This document shows positions 25,260 through 34,488 of a DNA stretch of 64,000 bases, one piece after another (position 1 is the first letter of the stretch; every line of letters begins with the position of its first letter). The DNA is from Reddybacter sp041277045 (lineage in GTDB: Bacteria > Pseudomonadota > Gammaproteobacteria > Pseudomonadales > Porticoccaceae). Both the position numbers and the translations under genes were made by a program. The stretch lies in the NCBI GenBank assembly GCA_041277045.1, contig JBGFSY010000001.1, positions 1,364,001 through 1,428,000 of the forward strand, read 5' to 3'. The notes under the pieces are model-generated. The model was not told the DNA's origin, ran no database searches, and saw only the letters and a program-made list of their open reading frames with translations.

Positions 25260-26072
25260 GTGCATAGCAGTCAGCAGAGTGGGGTTTTATTAAGCGAGCA
25301 GCGGGGCCATATTGGCATTATTACTTTTAACCGCCCCGAGCAACATAACGCGTTGTCACCCGAATTGCTGGGCAATCTCTGCGAGGTGCTCGCAGCCTGG
25401 GCTGCCAGTGGCGAGGTGCGAGTGGTGATTTTGACAGGCGCTGGCGATAAGGCCTTTTCCGCCGGGTACGACATTAATGCCATTGCCACCGTTGGCCCCG
25501 ACCACAAAACTGCCGCTGCCAATGAGCCGGGCGAAACTCCCTTTGAGCGCGGGCTCGCTGCTGTCAAAAACTTCCCCTATCCCACTATCGCCATGCTCAA
25601 CGGTCACTGCTTTGGTGGCGCTCTGCATATGGCGCTGTGCTGCGATATACGTATCGCCGCCGACCATATCGCCATGGCCATGCCACCGGCCAAGCTGGGC
25701 GTGGTTTATGGGGCTGAGGGTTTGGCGCAATTTATTCAGGTGCTGGGCTCGGCCAAGGCGCGGGAAATGTTTTTTACTGGCCGAACCTACAAAGGTGAGC
25801 AAGTCGCTGAGATGGGGCTGGCGGGGCAATTGGTACCTGCCGAAGAATTAACGGACACCGTATTCGCACTGGCTGAAGATATTGCCCTTAACGCGCCACT
25901 GGCCTTGCGGGGCATTAAACGCATTATGAATATTGTCGAGCAACCGGTCTTAAGCGGTGAGCAGGAGAAGGAAGCTCACGAGCTGGTTGCCGAATCTTTC
26001 CGCAGTAGTGATTTGAAAGAGGGGCAAGGGGCTTTTTTGGCAAAAAGAAAGCCGGTTTTTACAGGTAAATAA
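25260..26072 (+). CDS. Crotonase-superfamily protein, methylmalonyl-CoA decarboxylase-like
   Basis: Starting at GTG 25260 the product has 270 residues, normal for crotonases. ITFNRPEQHNALSPELL, KAFSAGYDINAI and HCFGGALHMALCCDIRIAAD mark the fold. Both glutamates of true enoyl-CoA hydratases are missing: the usual GGGxE site reads GGALH and the usual PE site reads PPAKLG. A tyrosine in GVVYGAEG lies where methylmalonyl-CoA decarboxylase YgfG has its Tyr. A non-hydratase reaction such as decarboxylation is therefore more likely. An ATG at 25149 would add 37 poorly conserved residues. Transcribed away from the thioesterase. Confidence 0.82.
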   Translation: MHSSQQSGVLLSEQRGHIGIITFNRPEQHNALSPELLGNLCEVLAAWAASGEVRVVILTGAGDKAFSAGYDINAIATVGPDHKTAAANEPGETPFERGLAAVKNFPYPTIAMLNGHCFGGALHMALCCDIRIAADHIAMAMPPAKLGVVYGAEGLAQFIQVLGSAKAREMFFTGRTYKGEQVAEMGLAGQLVPAEELTDTVFALAEDIALNAPLALRGIKRIMNIVEQPVLSGEQEKEAHELVAESFRSSDLKEGQGAFLAKRKPVFTGK

Positions 26073-26265
26073 GGCTGCAAGTAAAATGGCGTAGCCTTAC
26101 CTTTAATCTATCGGCATAGGGTGCCAAGGCGGTCTATAGCAGAATTAGATAATTGATCTACTGGGAACGGCCGTCTACTCTAAGTGACTAGTGAATCTAT
26201 AAAATAAGCGTACCAGCGCACAAGAAGCACACGGAAAAGCTCTGATCCACCTTAAGGAGTAAGGT

Positions 26266-28155
26266 ATGGCTAGTAAACTCAAATCGATAAACACCATTAA
26301 GGCCGCAGGAAAAAAACGCATTCTCAACGTGCGGCCCGATACACCAGATCTTCGTGATCAATACTACGTACCCGCTCTGGTGCAGCTAAAACCTCATATT
26401 ACCAACCTCGGTGGTCGTATCCTCGACCAGGAAAGCGAAGGCGCCTGTACAGGTTTTGCGCTTGCGGGTGTCATCAATCTACTGAGTAAGGAACGAGACG
26501 ATCCCTTTGAGGCCAGTTCCCGTATGCTGTATGAAATGGCACAAAAACATGACCAATGGCCGGGTGAGGACTACGAAGGCTCAAGTTGTCGTGGCGCCAT
26601 AAACGGCTGGAAAAACATGGGCGTGTGCAGCGACGATAAGTGGGTATTTAAAGTCGACAAACCGGGCCAATTAACTATTGAGCGTGCTATGGCAGCCCGC
26701 GATAATCCTTTAGGTGCCTATTATCGCTTGCGGCCCAATATTGTTGACTACCACGCGGCTTTGAATGAAGTTGATGCTATTTATGTCTCAGCACGAGTTC
26801 ATTCTGGTTGGTTTAGCCTACCTAAAAGCGACGGAACTGAGATTCCTGTTATTCAAGCCAATGCCGGGCTCGCTGGGGGCCACGCCTTTGCGATCGTTGG
26901 TTACAACTCGCTTGGTTTTATCGTACAAAACTCCTGGGGCAAAGACTGGGGGTGGAGTGGTTTTGCCATTTGGTCCTACGAGGATTGGCACGCGAATGTT
27001 TCAGATGGTTGGGTCTTTCGTCTTGGTCTTCCAACGCCCACCATTTTTGATGCCGTCGCGAAAACGGCGAAACCATCGGAAGGCGCTGAGTTTTTTAAAC
27101 GCGGCCCTAAACGTCAGGAAATTGCCGGGCACTTCGCTCACTTTGATGATGGCAAATATGCCAGCCATGGCACGTACTGGACGAATAAGGCAGACATCCA
27201 ACAGACTGCGGTTAGAATTAAAGAAAAATCTGACTGGTACAAGCATGTCCTGGTCTATGTGCATGGTGGTTTAAATAGCCCCAAGGCGTCGGCACAGCGC
27301 ATCGCGGCACTGAATGATGGCTTTATTCGTAACAGAATCTACCCCTTCCATATCATGTACGACACAGGCCTGGCCGAATCGGTTAAGGATGTGGTATTTA
27401 ACGCAGGCCGTGGTGCAGCGTCTCGTGTCGAAGGCTTCCTCGACTGGATCGAGGATATAAAAGACCAAATTGTTGAGCGCACGGATACCCTGATCGAAGA
27501 TGCCGCCCGTAAACCGGTAACGCCATTATGGGAGGAAATGAAACGAGACGCACGACTGCCTTTCGATAGCGACGCCCCAATGCCTGATGGCTTGGATGCC
27601 ATCAAAACCATTGCCGCCACCCTGAAAGGTAGCGGAACAAAAATTCACCTTGCGGGCCACAGCACCGGGGGCGTGCTCATCGGGCATCTACTGAAAGCAC
27701 TGGATGCGCTGGAAACTCCAGACCTCCTGGCTACCACCACCTTGTTTGCCCCTGCGTGTACCATTGACTTTTTCCGTGATCACTATGCATTGCGGCTCGA
27801 TAAAAATTACCCCGGCACACGGCTACCGATTCTCGATATTTACAATCTCAACGAAAAGCTGGAGGTGGACGACAACGTTGTCATAGCCTACAGAAAATCG
27901 CTGCTTTACCTTGTTTCCAATGCACTGGAGCGCGAGAAGGGCAAAGCTATACTCGGTATGCAGAGGTTTTCCAAAGAGCTAGATGGGACGGCCGGTCTCA
28001 ACCTCATTTACTCCAACGGCAAAGGCAAGATAACGAATAGCGAGAGTCACGGAGGTTTTGATAATGACACCCGCACTATGAACTCCTTGCTTAAGCGAAT
28101 ACTTGATGCTGCACCGAAAAAACCATTTTCCGATCAGGAAATGAAGGGCTACTAA
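26266..28155 (+). CDS. Papain-like (C1A) cysteine protease fused to an alpha/beta hydrolase
   Basis: A 629-residue protein starting at ATG 26266 with AAGGAG upstream. Residues 25-260 form a papain-type domain with oxyanion Gln and catalytic Cys in LDQESEGACTGFALAG (C61), His in GGHAFAIVGYN (H206) and Asn in VQNSWGKDWGW (N222). Residues 325-620 form an alpha/beta hydrolase: oxyanion strand VLVYVHGG (H333), nucleophile HLAGHSTGGV (S466) and a late His in NSESHGGFDND. There is no signal peptide. The protease half would cut proteins and the second half esters or lipids. The gene is alone between intergenic gaps. I know no characterised protein with this exact pairing. Confidence 0.85.
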   Translation: MASKLKSINTIKAAGKKRILNVRPDTPDLRDQYYVPALVQLKPHITNLGGRILDQESEGACTGFALAGVINLLSKERDDPFEASSRMLYEMAQKHDQWPGEDYEGSSCRGAINGWKNMGVCSDDKWVFKVDKPGQLTIERAMAARDNPLGAYYRLRPNIVDYHAALNEVDAIYVSARVHSGWFSLPKSDGTEIPVIQANAGLAGGHAFAIVGYNSLGFIVQNSWGKDWGWSGFAIWSYEDWHANVSDGWVFRLGLPTPTIFDAVAKTAKPSEGAEFFKRGPKRQEIAGHFAHFDDGKYASHGTYWTNKADIQQTAVRIKEKSDWYKHVLVYVHGGLNSPKASAQRIAALNDGFIRNRIYPFHIMYDTGLAESVKDVVFNAGRGAASRVEGFLDWIEDIKDQIVERTDTLIEDAARKPVTPLWEEMKRDARLPFDSDAPMPDGLDAIKTIAATLKGSGTKIHLAGHSTGGVLIGHLLKALDALETPDLLATTTLFAPACTIDFFRDHYALRLDKNYPGTRLPILDIYNLNEKLEVDDNVVIAYRKSLLYLVSNALEREKGKAILGMQRFSKELDGTAGLNLIYSNGKGKITNSESHGGFDNDTRTMNSLLKRILDAAPKKPFSDQEMKGY

Positions 28156-28346
28156 GGGGTTTTTAAATAAGGGACTTCAACACCTACGCGCTACCTTAAA
28201 GTCGGTGTTGATGGTTGCCAGGCATGTATGGTAAATCAACTTTGCAGCGTAGGTAGTTAAGGTCTTTATGGCTGACTTTGAGCGCGATATATAAGCTCAT
28301 GACTTGATCAGAAGTTCCCCTTATTTGAATCTGTTGCCAGTAGTGC

Positions 28347-29387
28347 TTACCACTCGTAGCCCAGTTTAACGTTGTAGGTGGTATCTGCGTTATCGACATC
28401 GGCTGGAGCCCCGCCATCGTATTCAATTAGCAATTCGGTGGCGGCATAAATCCCCGCATAGATCGGGAAGCGAAAGCCGGTCCAGGCATCCAAAACAAAG
28501 TTTTCTGTATCTTCCATCGACAGTAGGCCGTTGTGGCGATGGTAAAACTGGATTCTATCGGGGATCAGGAAACGATCGTAGTGGAACTGCCAGCCAAAGG
28601 CCGTGTAGTCATCGTTGTCGGCCTCATAAAAATCTTCCTTGACGTACATCGGCCCTCCCGTGACACCCAGGTTGGTGGCCTTGCTTTCAAAAAATTCGTA
28701 ACCGACCACTGGGCCTATTATCGTCCGTAAACTGAGATCGGCGAAGCGGTCGTGCTCCAGTCCGACGTTGAGACCATAAAAAAATTGTTTATCAATGAAA
28801 TGATCGTAGCGACTGTTTAAGCGCCAGTCGTCATCCGTTAGCACGTCATTGCTTGTTTCTCGGTCATAATCGCCGCGGAAGTTAATGCGATCATCAATGC
28901 GGCGAAAGGTGGTGGAAAAATCACCTTCATATTCCTCTTTGTCAGAATTGCCTCGCTCGTGATTGAGTTCGACACTAAACTTGCCCTCCCAGTGCCAGCC
29001 TTCGCCCAGGCGCCAGGGTTCGGGATTGACGAAGGCAATAGTATCGAGGGGGAGAATTTCGGGCGTACCGGTTGGCGCAACGGTGGCGACACCCTCGGGT
29101 TTATTTTGGGCACTAATCACCTCGCGAGTTTCACCATTGACCAGCAGCAGTGTCATGGCTTCATCGGTGATGACTTTATCGACTTCAGCCCACTTGACCG
29201 TGATAGTTCCGGCGTAGGTGGTGTCGAAATCAAGCGTGTTACCGCCATCCTGTTTCACGACTGTGCCCAGCAGGCGGGAGCCATCTTTCATCAGTAATTC
29301 GTCGGCCAGCGCGGGACAGCCAATTAGCAGGGTTGCTACGGTCAGAGCCATAGCCTGGGGGGGCTTGATTGTCGTGCAAAAAGGCAT
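28347..29387 (-). CDS. DUF481-family outer-membrane beta-barrel protein
   Basis: A 346-residue exported protein. After the signal peptide (ALTVATLLIGCPALADE) an N-terminal segment ELLMKDGSRLLGTVVKQDGG resembles a small beta domain. The DUF481 barrel, starting near WEGKFSVELNHERGNSD, follows, with strands alternating aromatic and charged residues to a final KLGYEW. ATG 29387 is preferred to a TTG five codons upstream. DUF481 proteins resemble YdiY and are of unknown function. It converges with the protease-hydrolase gene. Confidence 0.85.
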   Translation of the reverse strand: MPFCTTIKPPQAMALTVATLLIGCPALADELLMKDGSRLLGTVVKQDGGNTLDFDTTYAGTITVKWAEVDKVITDEAMTLLLVNGETREVISAQNKPEGVATVAPTGTPEILPLDTIAFVNPEPWRLGEGWHWEGKFSVELNHERGNSDKEEYEGDFSTTFRRIDDRINFRGDYDRETSNDVLTDDDWRLNSRYDHFIDKQFFYGLNVGLEHDRFADLSLRTIIGPVVGYEFFESKATNLGVTGGPMYVKEDFYEADNDDYTAFGWQFHYDRFLIPDRIQFYHRHNGLLSMEDTENFVLDAWTGFRFPIYAGIYAATELLIEYDGGAPADVDNADTTYNVKLGYEW

Positions 29388-29482
29388 ATTTACAATTTCC
29401 AAATGTTAATCGTTGCGGTGCGCGAGACATCGCTTAAGCAGGTCGCTGGTTTGTGCTTGGCCGTATTCGAATGAGAGCTGGC

Positions 29483-29914
29483 TCAGCGGCGGCGTCGGCC
29501 TCCACCGCGAGGCATTCTCGGCATGCCGCCACCCATTTGCGGGCGTCCCATGCCTGTTGAAGTTCGCAGCCGTGAACGGTCCCGGGCTTGAATACTTGAA
29601 TCGCGCAATCGGGCGCCATCCACTTCGTTCTGACGGATGGGTTGCGTGCCGGGTCTGTTCTCCTGACGTTCTTCCCGACGTTCCTGCCGCTTCTTTCGTT
29701 GCTCTTCTACATATTCGGCACGATCTTCGTAATAATCGTCATCGTAATAAGGGTAGCCGTAATAAGGGTAGCCATAGCCGCCATAGACGCTTTGCACGGA
29801 GCCGCTCACATGACTGTGGGTGCCGTGGGTGTTATCTGTACTGCTGCATGAGCTCAGCAGGATAATGCCAGGGAGGGTGAGAATGATGAGCCATAGTCTG
29901 TTGGGTGTTTTCAT
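29483..29914 (-). CDS. Arg/Tyr-rich lipoprotein, unknown
   Basis: A 143-residue lipoprotein: signal peptide ending in the lipobox LLSSC at residue 23. The mature part has an imperfect Tyr/Gly repeat (YGYPYYGYPYY), an acidic patch, a highly charged EEQRKKRQERREERQE helix and a Gly/Arg-rich tail. No known family. It follows the VOC lipoprotein gene by 2 bp, so both are surely in one transcript. The basic tail might bind nucleic acid, peptidoglycan or acidic polysaccharide; that is speculation. Confidence 0.75.
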   Translation of the reverse strand: MKTPNRLWLIILTLPGIILLSSCSSTDNTHGTHSHVSGSVQSVYGGYGYPYYGYPYYDDDYYEDRAEYVEEQRKKRQERREERQENRPGTQPIRQNEVDGARLRDSSIQARDRSRLRTSTGMGRPQMGGGMPRMPRGGGRRRR

Positions 29915-29916
29915 GA

Positions 29917-30807
29917 CTAGAGCTCCTCTTTAGCAATGGCGGGTGACCAGCGTTGTATCAACAGTAAGGTCCCAACGGGATCGGCAATCAGTGCGATATG
30001 GGGATTGCCCGGCACCTCTCCTGCGTTGACCTTAACGGTGCCCCCCAGCTCCGTTACGCGTTGGGTCGTTGCCAGAGTGTCGGCGACGCGCACCACGGGC
30101 ACCCAGAGTAGATGCTCGATCTCGTCTCGCACCCGGCGAATACCGGCGCGCCATTGCTCATCGCGCAGCAAAACGCTGTAGTTGTCGCTATCAAGCACCT
30201 GGTCATAGCCGAGCACGGCGGCATAAAAGGACTCGATGGCAGCGGGGTCTTTGCTCCAAAGTTCATCCCACAACCAGTCGCCGATCGCCGCATCGACGTC
30301 GGCGGGAGCGCCGCCCTTGGCAGCGATCACGAGGAGGTCTGCATTTTGCGCGTCGCGAATTAACAGGGCGCGACCGCGTTTGCTCATATCAAGTGGGCCT
30401 TTTAGTATCTTGCCGCCATTGGCTGTGACGAGGCTGGCGGTGGCATCGACATCGGCGACAGACACCGTGGGTAGCCAAAGGCCACCTTTGGCCTGTTGGT
30501 TCGAGGATTCGGCCTTAACGATACCGGCAATTAACTTGTCACCATTGCGTACCAGGGTGTAGTCGGGGTGATGCTCAATGTGCCAGCCAAACAGGGCCTG
30601 ATAAAATTGCCCGGCCTTCTCGGGATCGGGTGTCAGTAGGTCGTGCCAGATGAATTTACCGGGAAGAACCTCACCACTGGGTTGAGCGGTGATTGGCGTC
30701 TGCGCCATTTTGCTTTGGCTTGGCGTCAGTTGTTCGGAGCTGGCACAGCCCGTGAGGAAGAGAGCACTGGCCAGGCAAAGGGATAAAAGTTGCGTGGTTG
30801 ATGACAC
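29917..30807 (-). CDS. VOC-family lipoprotein with two glyoxalase-like domains
   Basis: A 296-residue lipoprotein starting at GTG 30807; the signal ends in LFLTGC. Two vicinal-oxygen-chelate domains follow: the first begins GKFIWHDLLTPDPEKAGQFY, the second WLWDELWSKDPAAIESFYAA. The family binds metals and small molecules (glyoxalase, antibiotic resistance, dioxygenase). Exported lipoprotein forms are uncommon and their role is unclear. It lies immediately upstream of the Arg-rich lipoprotein gene. Confidence 0.85.
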   Translation of the reverse strand: MSSTTQLLSLCLASALFLTGCASSEQLTPSQSKMAQTPITAQPSGEVLPGKFIWHDLLTPDPEKAGQFYQALFGWHIEHHPDYTLVRNGDKLIAGIVKAESSNQQAKGGLWLPTVSVADVDATASLVTANGGKILKGPLDMSKRGRALLIRDAQNADLLVIAAKGGAPADVDAAIGDWLWDELWSKDPAAIESFYAAVLGYDQVLDSDNYSVLLRDEQWRAGIRRVRDEIEHLLWVPVVRVADTLATTQRVTELGGTVKVNAGEVPGNPHIALIADPVGTLLLIQRWSPAIAKEEL

Positions 30808-30958
30808 TGTAACGGTTTCCTTGTGTACAGGTTAGGGGAGGGGACTGTCTAGCAGACCCTTTTTAAGGCATGCTGAGCTTTATCGGGCGCGCAAGATACG
30901 CTTAATTATTCACCTTGCTTGCGCGCGCTGTGCGCCCGATGTATTCGCCAATAGCTTA

Positions 30959-32986
30959 CTAAAGGCTACTGCCTATTTCCATGCCCTGACTGACAGCCGC
31001 TAGCGCATCGAGCTCTTTTGCCTCCGAGGCACCGCCGATAAGTTGGCACTCAATACCTGCGCTAGTCAGCTGCTGATACAGGGCGTTGTTGGAGTCTTGC
31101 CCTGTACAAATGACAATGCTGTCGACTTCGAGGAGCTTGTCCTCACCGTCGATGCTGTAGTGCAGGCCGGCATCGTCAATTTTCTGATAGCTGGCGCCGG
31201 GCACCATGTTCACCCCGGCGGCATCGAGTTCGGCGCGCAGTACCCAGCCGCTGGTTAAGCCGAGGCCACGACCGAGTGATTTGGGCTTGCGTTGCAGCAT
31301 GGTGATTTCGTGGGCCGGGGCGGGAAATTGTGGACCGCTGGCGGCGAGACTGCCAGCCGTTGTCATGCTGGTATCGACGCCCCATTTTTTCAGGAAGGCG
31401 TCGGTATCGGGGGCGCCTGTGCTCTTGCCGTGAGTCAGCAATACAGCAACATCAAAGCCGATGCCGCCGGCACCGAGAATCGCCACGCGCTTGCCAGTGG
31501 TGGTTTTACCGCTGAGCAGGTCGAGATAGGAAATCACCGAGGGGTGATCGATGCCGTCAATTTCGGGAATACGCGGCATGATGCCGGTGGCGACAATCAC
31601 TTCGTCGAAATTATTGCCGAGACTCGTTGCATCGACAGTCGTATTGAGCTGGATATCGACGCCGTACTTGTCGAGATGGGACTTGAAGTAGCGAATAAAT
31701 TCGTAGAACTCGGTTTTGTCGGGCACGGTTTTGGCGAGATTCAACTGGCCGCCAATTTCGCTACTGGCGTCGAATAAAGTCACCTTGTGGCCACGCTCAG
31801 CCGCTGTGCAGGCAGCCGATAAACCCGCCGGGCCAGCACCGATAATGGCGACCTTTTTACTGTCACCTTGAACTTTGATATTTTCTTCAAACTCTAGCTC
31901 GCGGCCAGCTTTGGGGTTGACCAGGCAGCTAGTGACGCGTCCGGTAAAGATAAAGTCGAGGCAGGCCTGGTTGCAGCCGATGCAGGTGTTGATCTCTTCG
32001 GGACGGCCCTCGGCCACTTTATTGGCAAAGTGAGGGTCGGCGAGCATCGGGCGGGCCATCGATACCATGGCGGCATCACCACTGGCGACGATGTCATTGG
32101 CGACCTCGGGGGTGTTGATACGGTTTGAGGCGATGACGGGAATGCTCACCGCTTCGCTCAATTCGCGAATCGCAAAGCGCCAGGCACCGCGCGGCACCAT
32201 GTAGGCGATGGTGGGGATGCGCGCCTCGTGCCAGCCAATGCCGGTGTTGAACAGGGTGACGCCAGCTGTTTCCAGTGCCTGTGCCAGCTCGATAATTTCG
32301 GCGCCGGTGGCACCACCTTCAACCAGATCAATGGCAGAAATGCGGTACATCAAAATAAAGTCATTGCCGACGGTGGCTTTTACGCGGCGCACAATTTCTA
32401 GCGGCATGCGCATGCGGTTTTCGTGGCTACCGCCCCATTGGTCAGTACGGTTATTAGTGCGGGTGACCAGCATTTGGTTGAGCAGGTAGCCCTCTGATGC
32501 CATCACTTCAACACCGTCGTAACCGGCCTTTTTGGCGAGCGCGGCACTGTGGGCGAAGTCTTCGATGATTTGCTCGATTTCATCGCTGGTCAGTATGTGC
32601 GGTGTGCAGGGGTTGATGCGCGAGGGGATGTCCGAGGCTCCCACCGGCTGGGGAATTTTCGCATTGCGTCCGGTGTGCAATAGCTGCATGAGAATTTTGC
32701 CGCCCTCGGCGTGTACGCGATCGGTGACCAGGCGGTGCTTGGGTAGCTCGTCCTCGTTGTCAAAGACCGGGGCGCCAGTTTCGATCACGCCACTGTCATT
32801 GGGTGAGTAACCACCGGTGACAATCAAGCCCGCACCGCCCTTGGCGCGCTCACCGTAAAAGGCGGCCAGTCGTTCGTAGGGCCGGTCGAGCAGCTCCATA
32901 CGGCTGTGCATCGAACCCATCATGATGCGATTTTTGAGGGTGGTGAAGCCGAGGTCAAGGGGTTGTAGCAGGGGGGTGAAATTCAT
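30959..32986 (-). CDS. fadH: NADPH-dependent 2,4-dienoyl-CoA reductase
   Basis: A 675-residue match to FadH, which reduces 2,4-dienoyl-CoA during oxidation of polyunsaturated fatty acids. The N-terminal TIM barrel binds FMN, with probable catalytic Y167 (SEGYLLNQ) and H253 (GIGWHEAR). A 4Fe-4S cluster is held by C335, C338, C342 and C354 (CIGCNQAC and SC). The C-terminal half carries FAD and NADPH sites (GAGPAGLSAACTAAERGH and GAGGIGFD). Length and domain order are normal. It is a single gene on the minus strand, upstream of the cyclophilin gene. Confidence 0.96.
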   Translation of the reverse strand: MNFTPLLQPLDLGFTTLKNRIMMGSMHSRMELLDRPYERLAAFYGERAKGGAGLIVTGGYSPNDSGVIETGAPVFDNEDELPKHRLVTDRVHAEGGKILMQLLHTGRNAKIPQPVGASDIPSRINPCTPHILTSDEIEQIIEDFAHSAALAKKAGYDGVEVMASEGYLLNQMLVTRTNNRTDQWGGSHENRMRMPLEIVRRVKATVGNDFILMYRISAIDLVEGGATGAEIIELAQALETAGVTLFNTGIGWHEARIPTIAYMVPRGAWRFAIRELSEAVSIPVIASNRINTPEVANDIVASGDAAMVSMARPMLADPHFANKVAEGRPEEINTCIGCNQACLDFIFTGRVTSCLVNPKAGRELEFEENIKVQGDSKKVAIIGAGPAGLSAACTAAERGHKVTLFDASSEIGGQLNLAKTVPDKTEFYEFIRYFKSHLDKYGVDIQLNTTVDATSLGNNFDEVIVATGIMPRIPEIDGIDHPSVISYLDLLSGKTTTGKRVAILGAGGIGFDVAVLLTHGKSTGAPDTDAFLKKWGVDTSMTTAGSLAASGPQFPAPAHEITMLQRKPKSLGRGLGLTSGWVLRAELDAAGVNMVPGASYQKIDDAGLHYSIDGEDKLLEVDSIVICTGQDSNNALYQQLTSAGIECQLIGGASEAKELDALAAVSQGMEIGSSL

Positions 32987-33054
32987 AGGGACTCCAGGGC
33001 CGCGCGGGGGCAGCCCGTATTGTTGATGGTTTATTGGTAGGTGTTACTCAAGTG

Positions 33055-33675
33055 TTATTGGGCTTCAGCGCCGGTGATTTCAATCGTTTCAGTGGGCACA
33101 TCGGAGCGAAAGGGGCCGCGACCACGGGTGGGGATTCGCGCCATTTTATCGGCGACATCCATGCCTTTAATCACCTTGCCAAATACCGCGTAACCCCAGC
33201 CCTTGGGGTTTTTTCCGCTGTGATCAAGAAAGCCGTTATTGGACAGGTTGATGAAAAACTGGGTCGATGCTGAGTGGGGATCGTTGGTGCGGGCCATGGC
33301 GAGGGTGCCGCGCTTGTTTTTCAGGCCATTGTCAGCTTCGTTAAGAATTGGCGCCAGGTTAGGCTTTTTTCGTAACTTGGACGTAAAGCCACCACCCTGG
33401 GCCATAAAGCCGGGAATCACCCGGTGAAAAATGGTGTCCTTGTAGTGACCGCTGTTCACATAGCCGACAAAGTTGGCGACAGTGATAGGTGCTCGGGTGG
33501 GATACAGTTTAATCACAATGTCACCGAGGTTGGTGTGCAGGGTCACCTTGGTTTCTTTGGGAATCGGTGTTGCGCCCGCATTTACGGCGGGGGATGCTGA
33601 GGCCTGTTGCAGCGCAAATAATGGGCTGAGTAAGAGGGCGATCGTGAGGCTGAAATATTTCAAAGTGGGGTTCAT
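33055..33675 (-). CDS. Periplasmic cyclophilin-type peptidylprolyl isomerase
   Basis: A 206-residue protein with a Sec signal (FSLTIALLLSPLFALQQASA) and one cyclophilin domain. Conserved parts: TIFHRVIPGFMAQGGGF, with the catalytic Arg, RGTLAMARTNDPHSASTQFFIN and FGKVIKGMDVAD. It speeds proline isomerisation of proteins folding in the periplasm. A strong ribosome site (AGAGAG) precedes ATG 33675. Gene order with fadH and the aacS relic suggests no functional link. Confidence 0.94.
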   Translation of the reverse strand: MNPTLKYFSLTIALLLSPLFALQQASASPAVNAGATPIPKETKVTLHTNLGDIVIKLYPTRAPITVANFVGYVNSGHYKDTIFHRVIPGFMAQGGGFTSKLRKKPNLAPILNEADNGLKNKRGTLAMARTNDPHSASTQFFINLSNNGFLDHSGKNPKGWGYAVFGKVIKGMDVADKMARIPTRGRGPFRSDVPTETIEITGAEAQ

Positions 33676-33716
33676 TACTACTCTCTTGTAATCGATTTTT
33701 GTACCAGGTTTTATTG

Positions 33717-34369
33717 TTAAGACGCGAGTTCAACCAGGTTGGCAAAATAAGCCAGCGCCTCAGGGTTAGCCAGGGCATCGGTATTTTTTACGACTTCGCC
33801 GTGTACTACTTTGTGTACTGCCAGCTCGACAATTTTACCGCTAATGGTGCGGGGAATATCGGCGACCTGAATCACCTTCGCCGGTACATGGCGGGGTGTG
33901 GTGTTAGCGCGAATAGTACTGCGAAGGGTTTTGATAAGCTCGTCATCAAGACTTTGATCCTCGCGCAATACTAGTAAGAGTATCACGGGCACGACATCCC
34001 ACTGCGGGTCAATGCAGATTGAATCGATTACGGCTTCGACCTTTTCAACCTGGTGATAGATTTCTGCGATGACGATGCGCACGCGTCGGAGTTTAATTCA
34101 GCGCCGGGAAACCCGTGGGCACCGGGAAAGTGCTCTTTCTCTTCCAGTACGGTGTCATAGCGACGGTTGGATATAAGCCCAGAAAACTGCCAGATGCTTT
34201 CCCAAAAGTCTTCGCTATTAGCGATCGAGTATTTTTGAAACGGCTGGCAGTCACTAAAGTTCAGGCCGTGTTCGCCGCGAATAAAACACTGATAGGCGCT
34301 TAAACTACTGTTGTCGATGGCTTCGTCGGATGCTTGGCAAAGGGGAATTGCTGTGGAAGCTGTGGCCAT
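33717..34369 (-). pseudogene. aacS: Acetoacetyl-CoA synthetase with large internal deletion
   Basis: The 5' part (from ATG 34369) encodes the N-terminus of acetoacetyl-CoA synthetase: FSDCQPFQKYSIANSEDFWE and SIWQFSGLISNRRYDTVLEE to FPGAELN. The 3' part, in another frame, encodes its C-terminus: RIVIAEIYHQVEKVEAV, HVPAKVIQVADIPRTISGKI with the catalytic Lys, and KNTDALANPEALAYF. The join lies near 34090. The middle, some 430 residues including the ATP-binding motifs, is missing, so no activity is possible. The enzyme normally activates acetoacetate. The deletion is clear and not a sequencing artefact. Confidence 0.9.
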
Positions 34370-34488
34370 GAGTTTAATTTAATTTAGTTGGGCGGTTGCG
34401 TGGAGTTTGAGGGCATTAAAAGAGAGGGGTGAATCCTTTACCTGATCCACACCACTCTAATATTGACGAAATGTTTAACGTAAACCCT

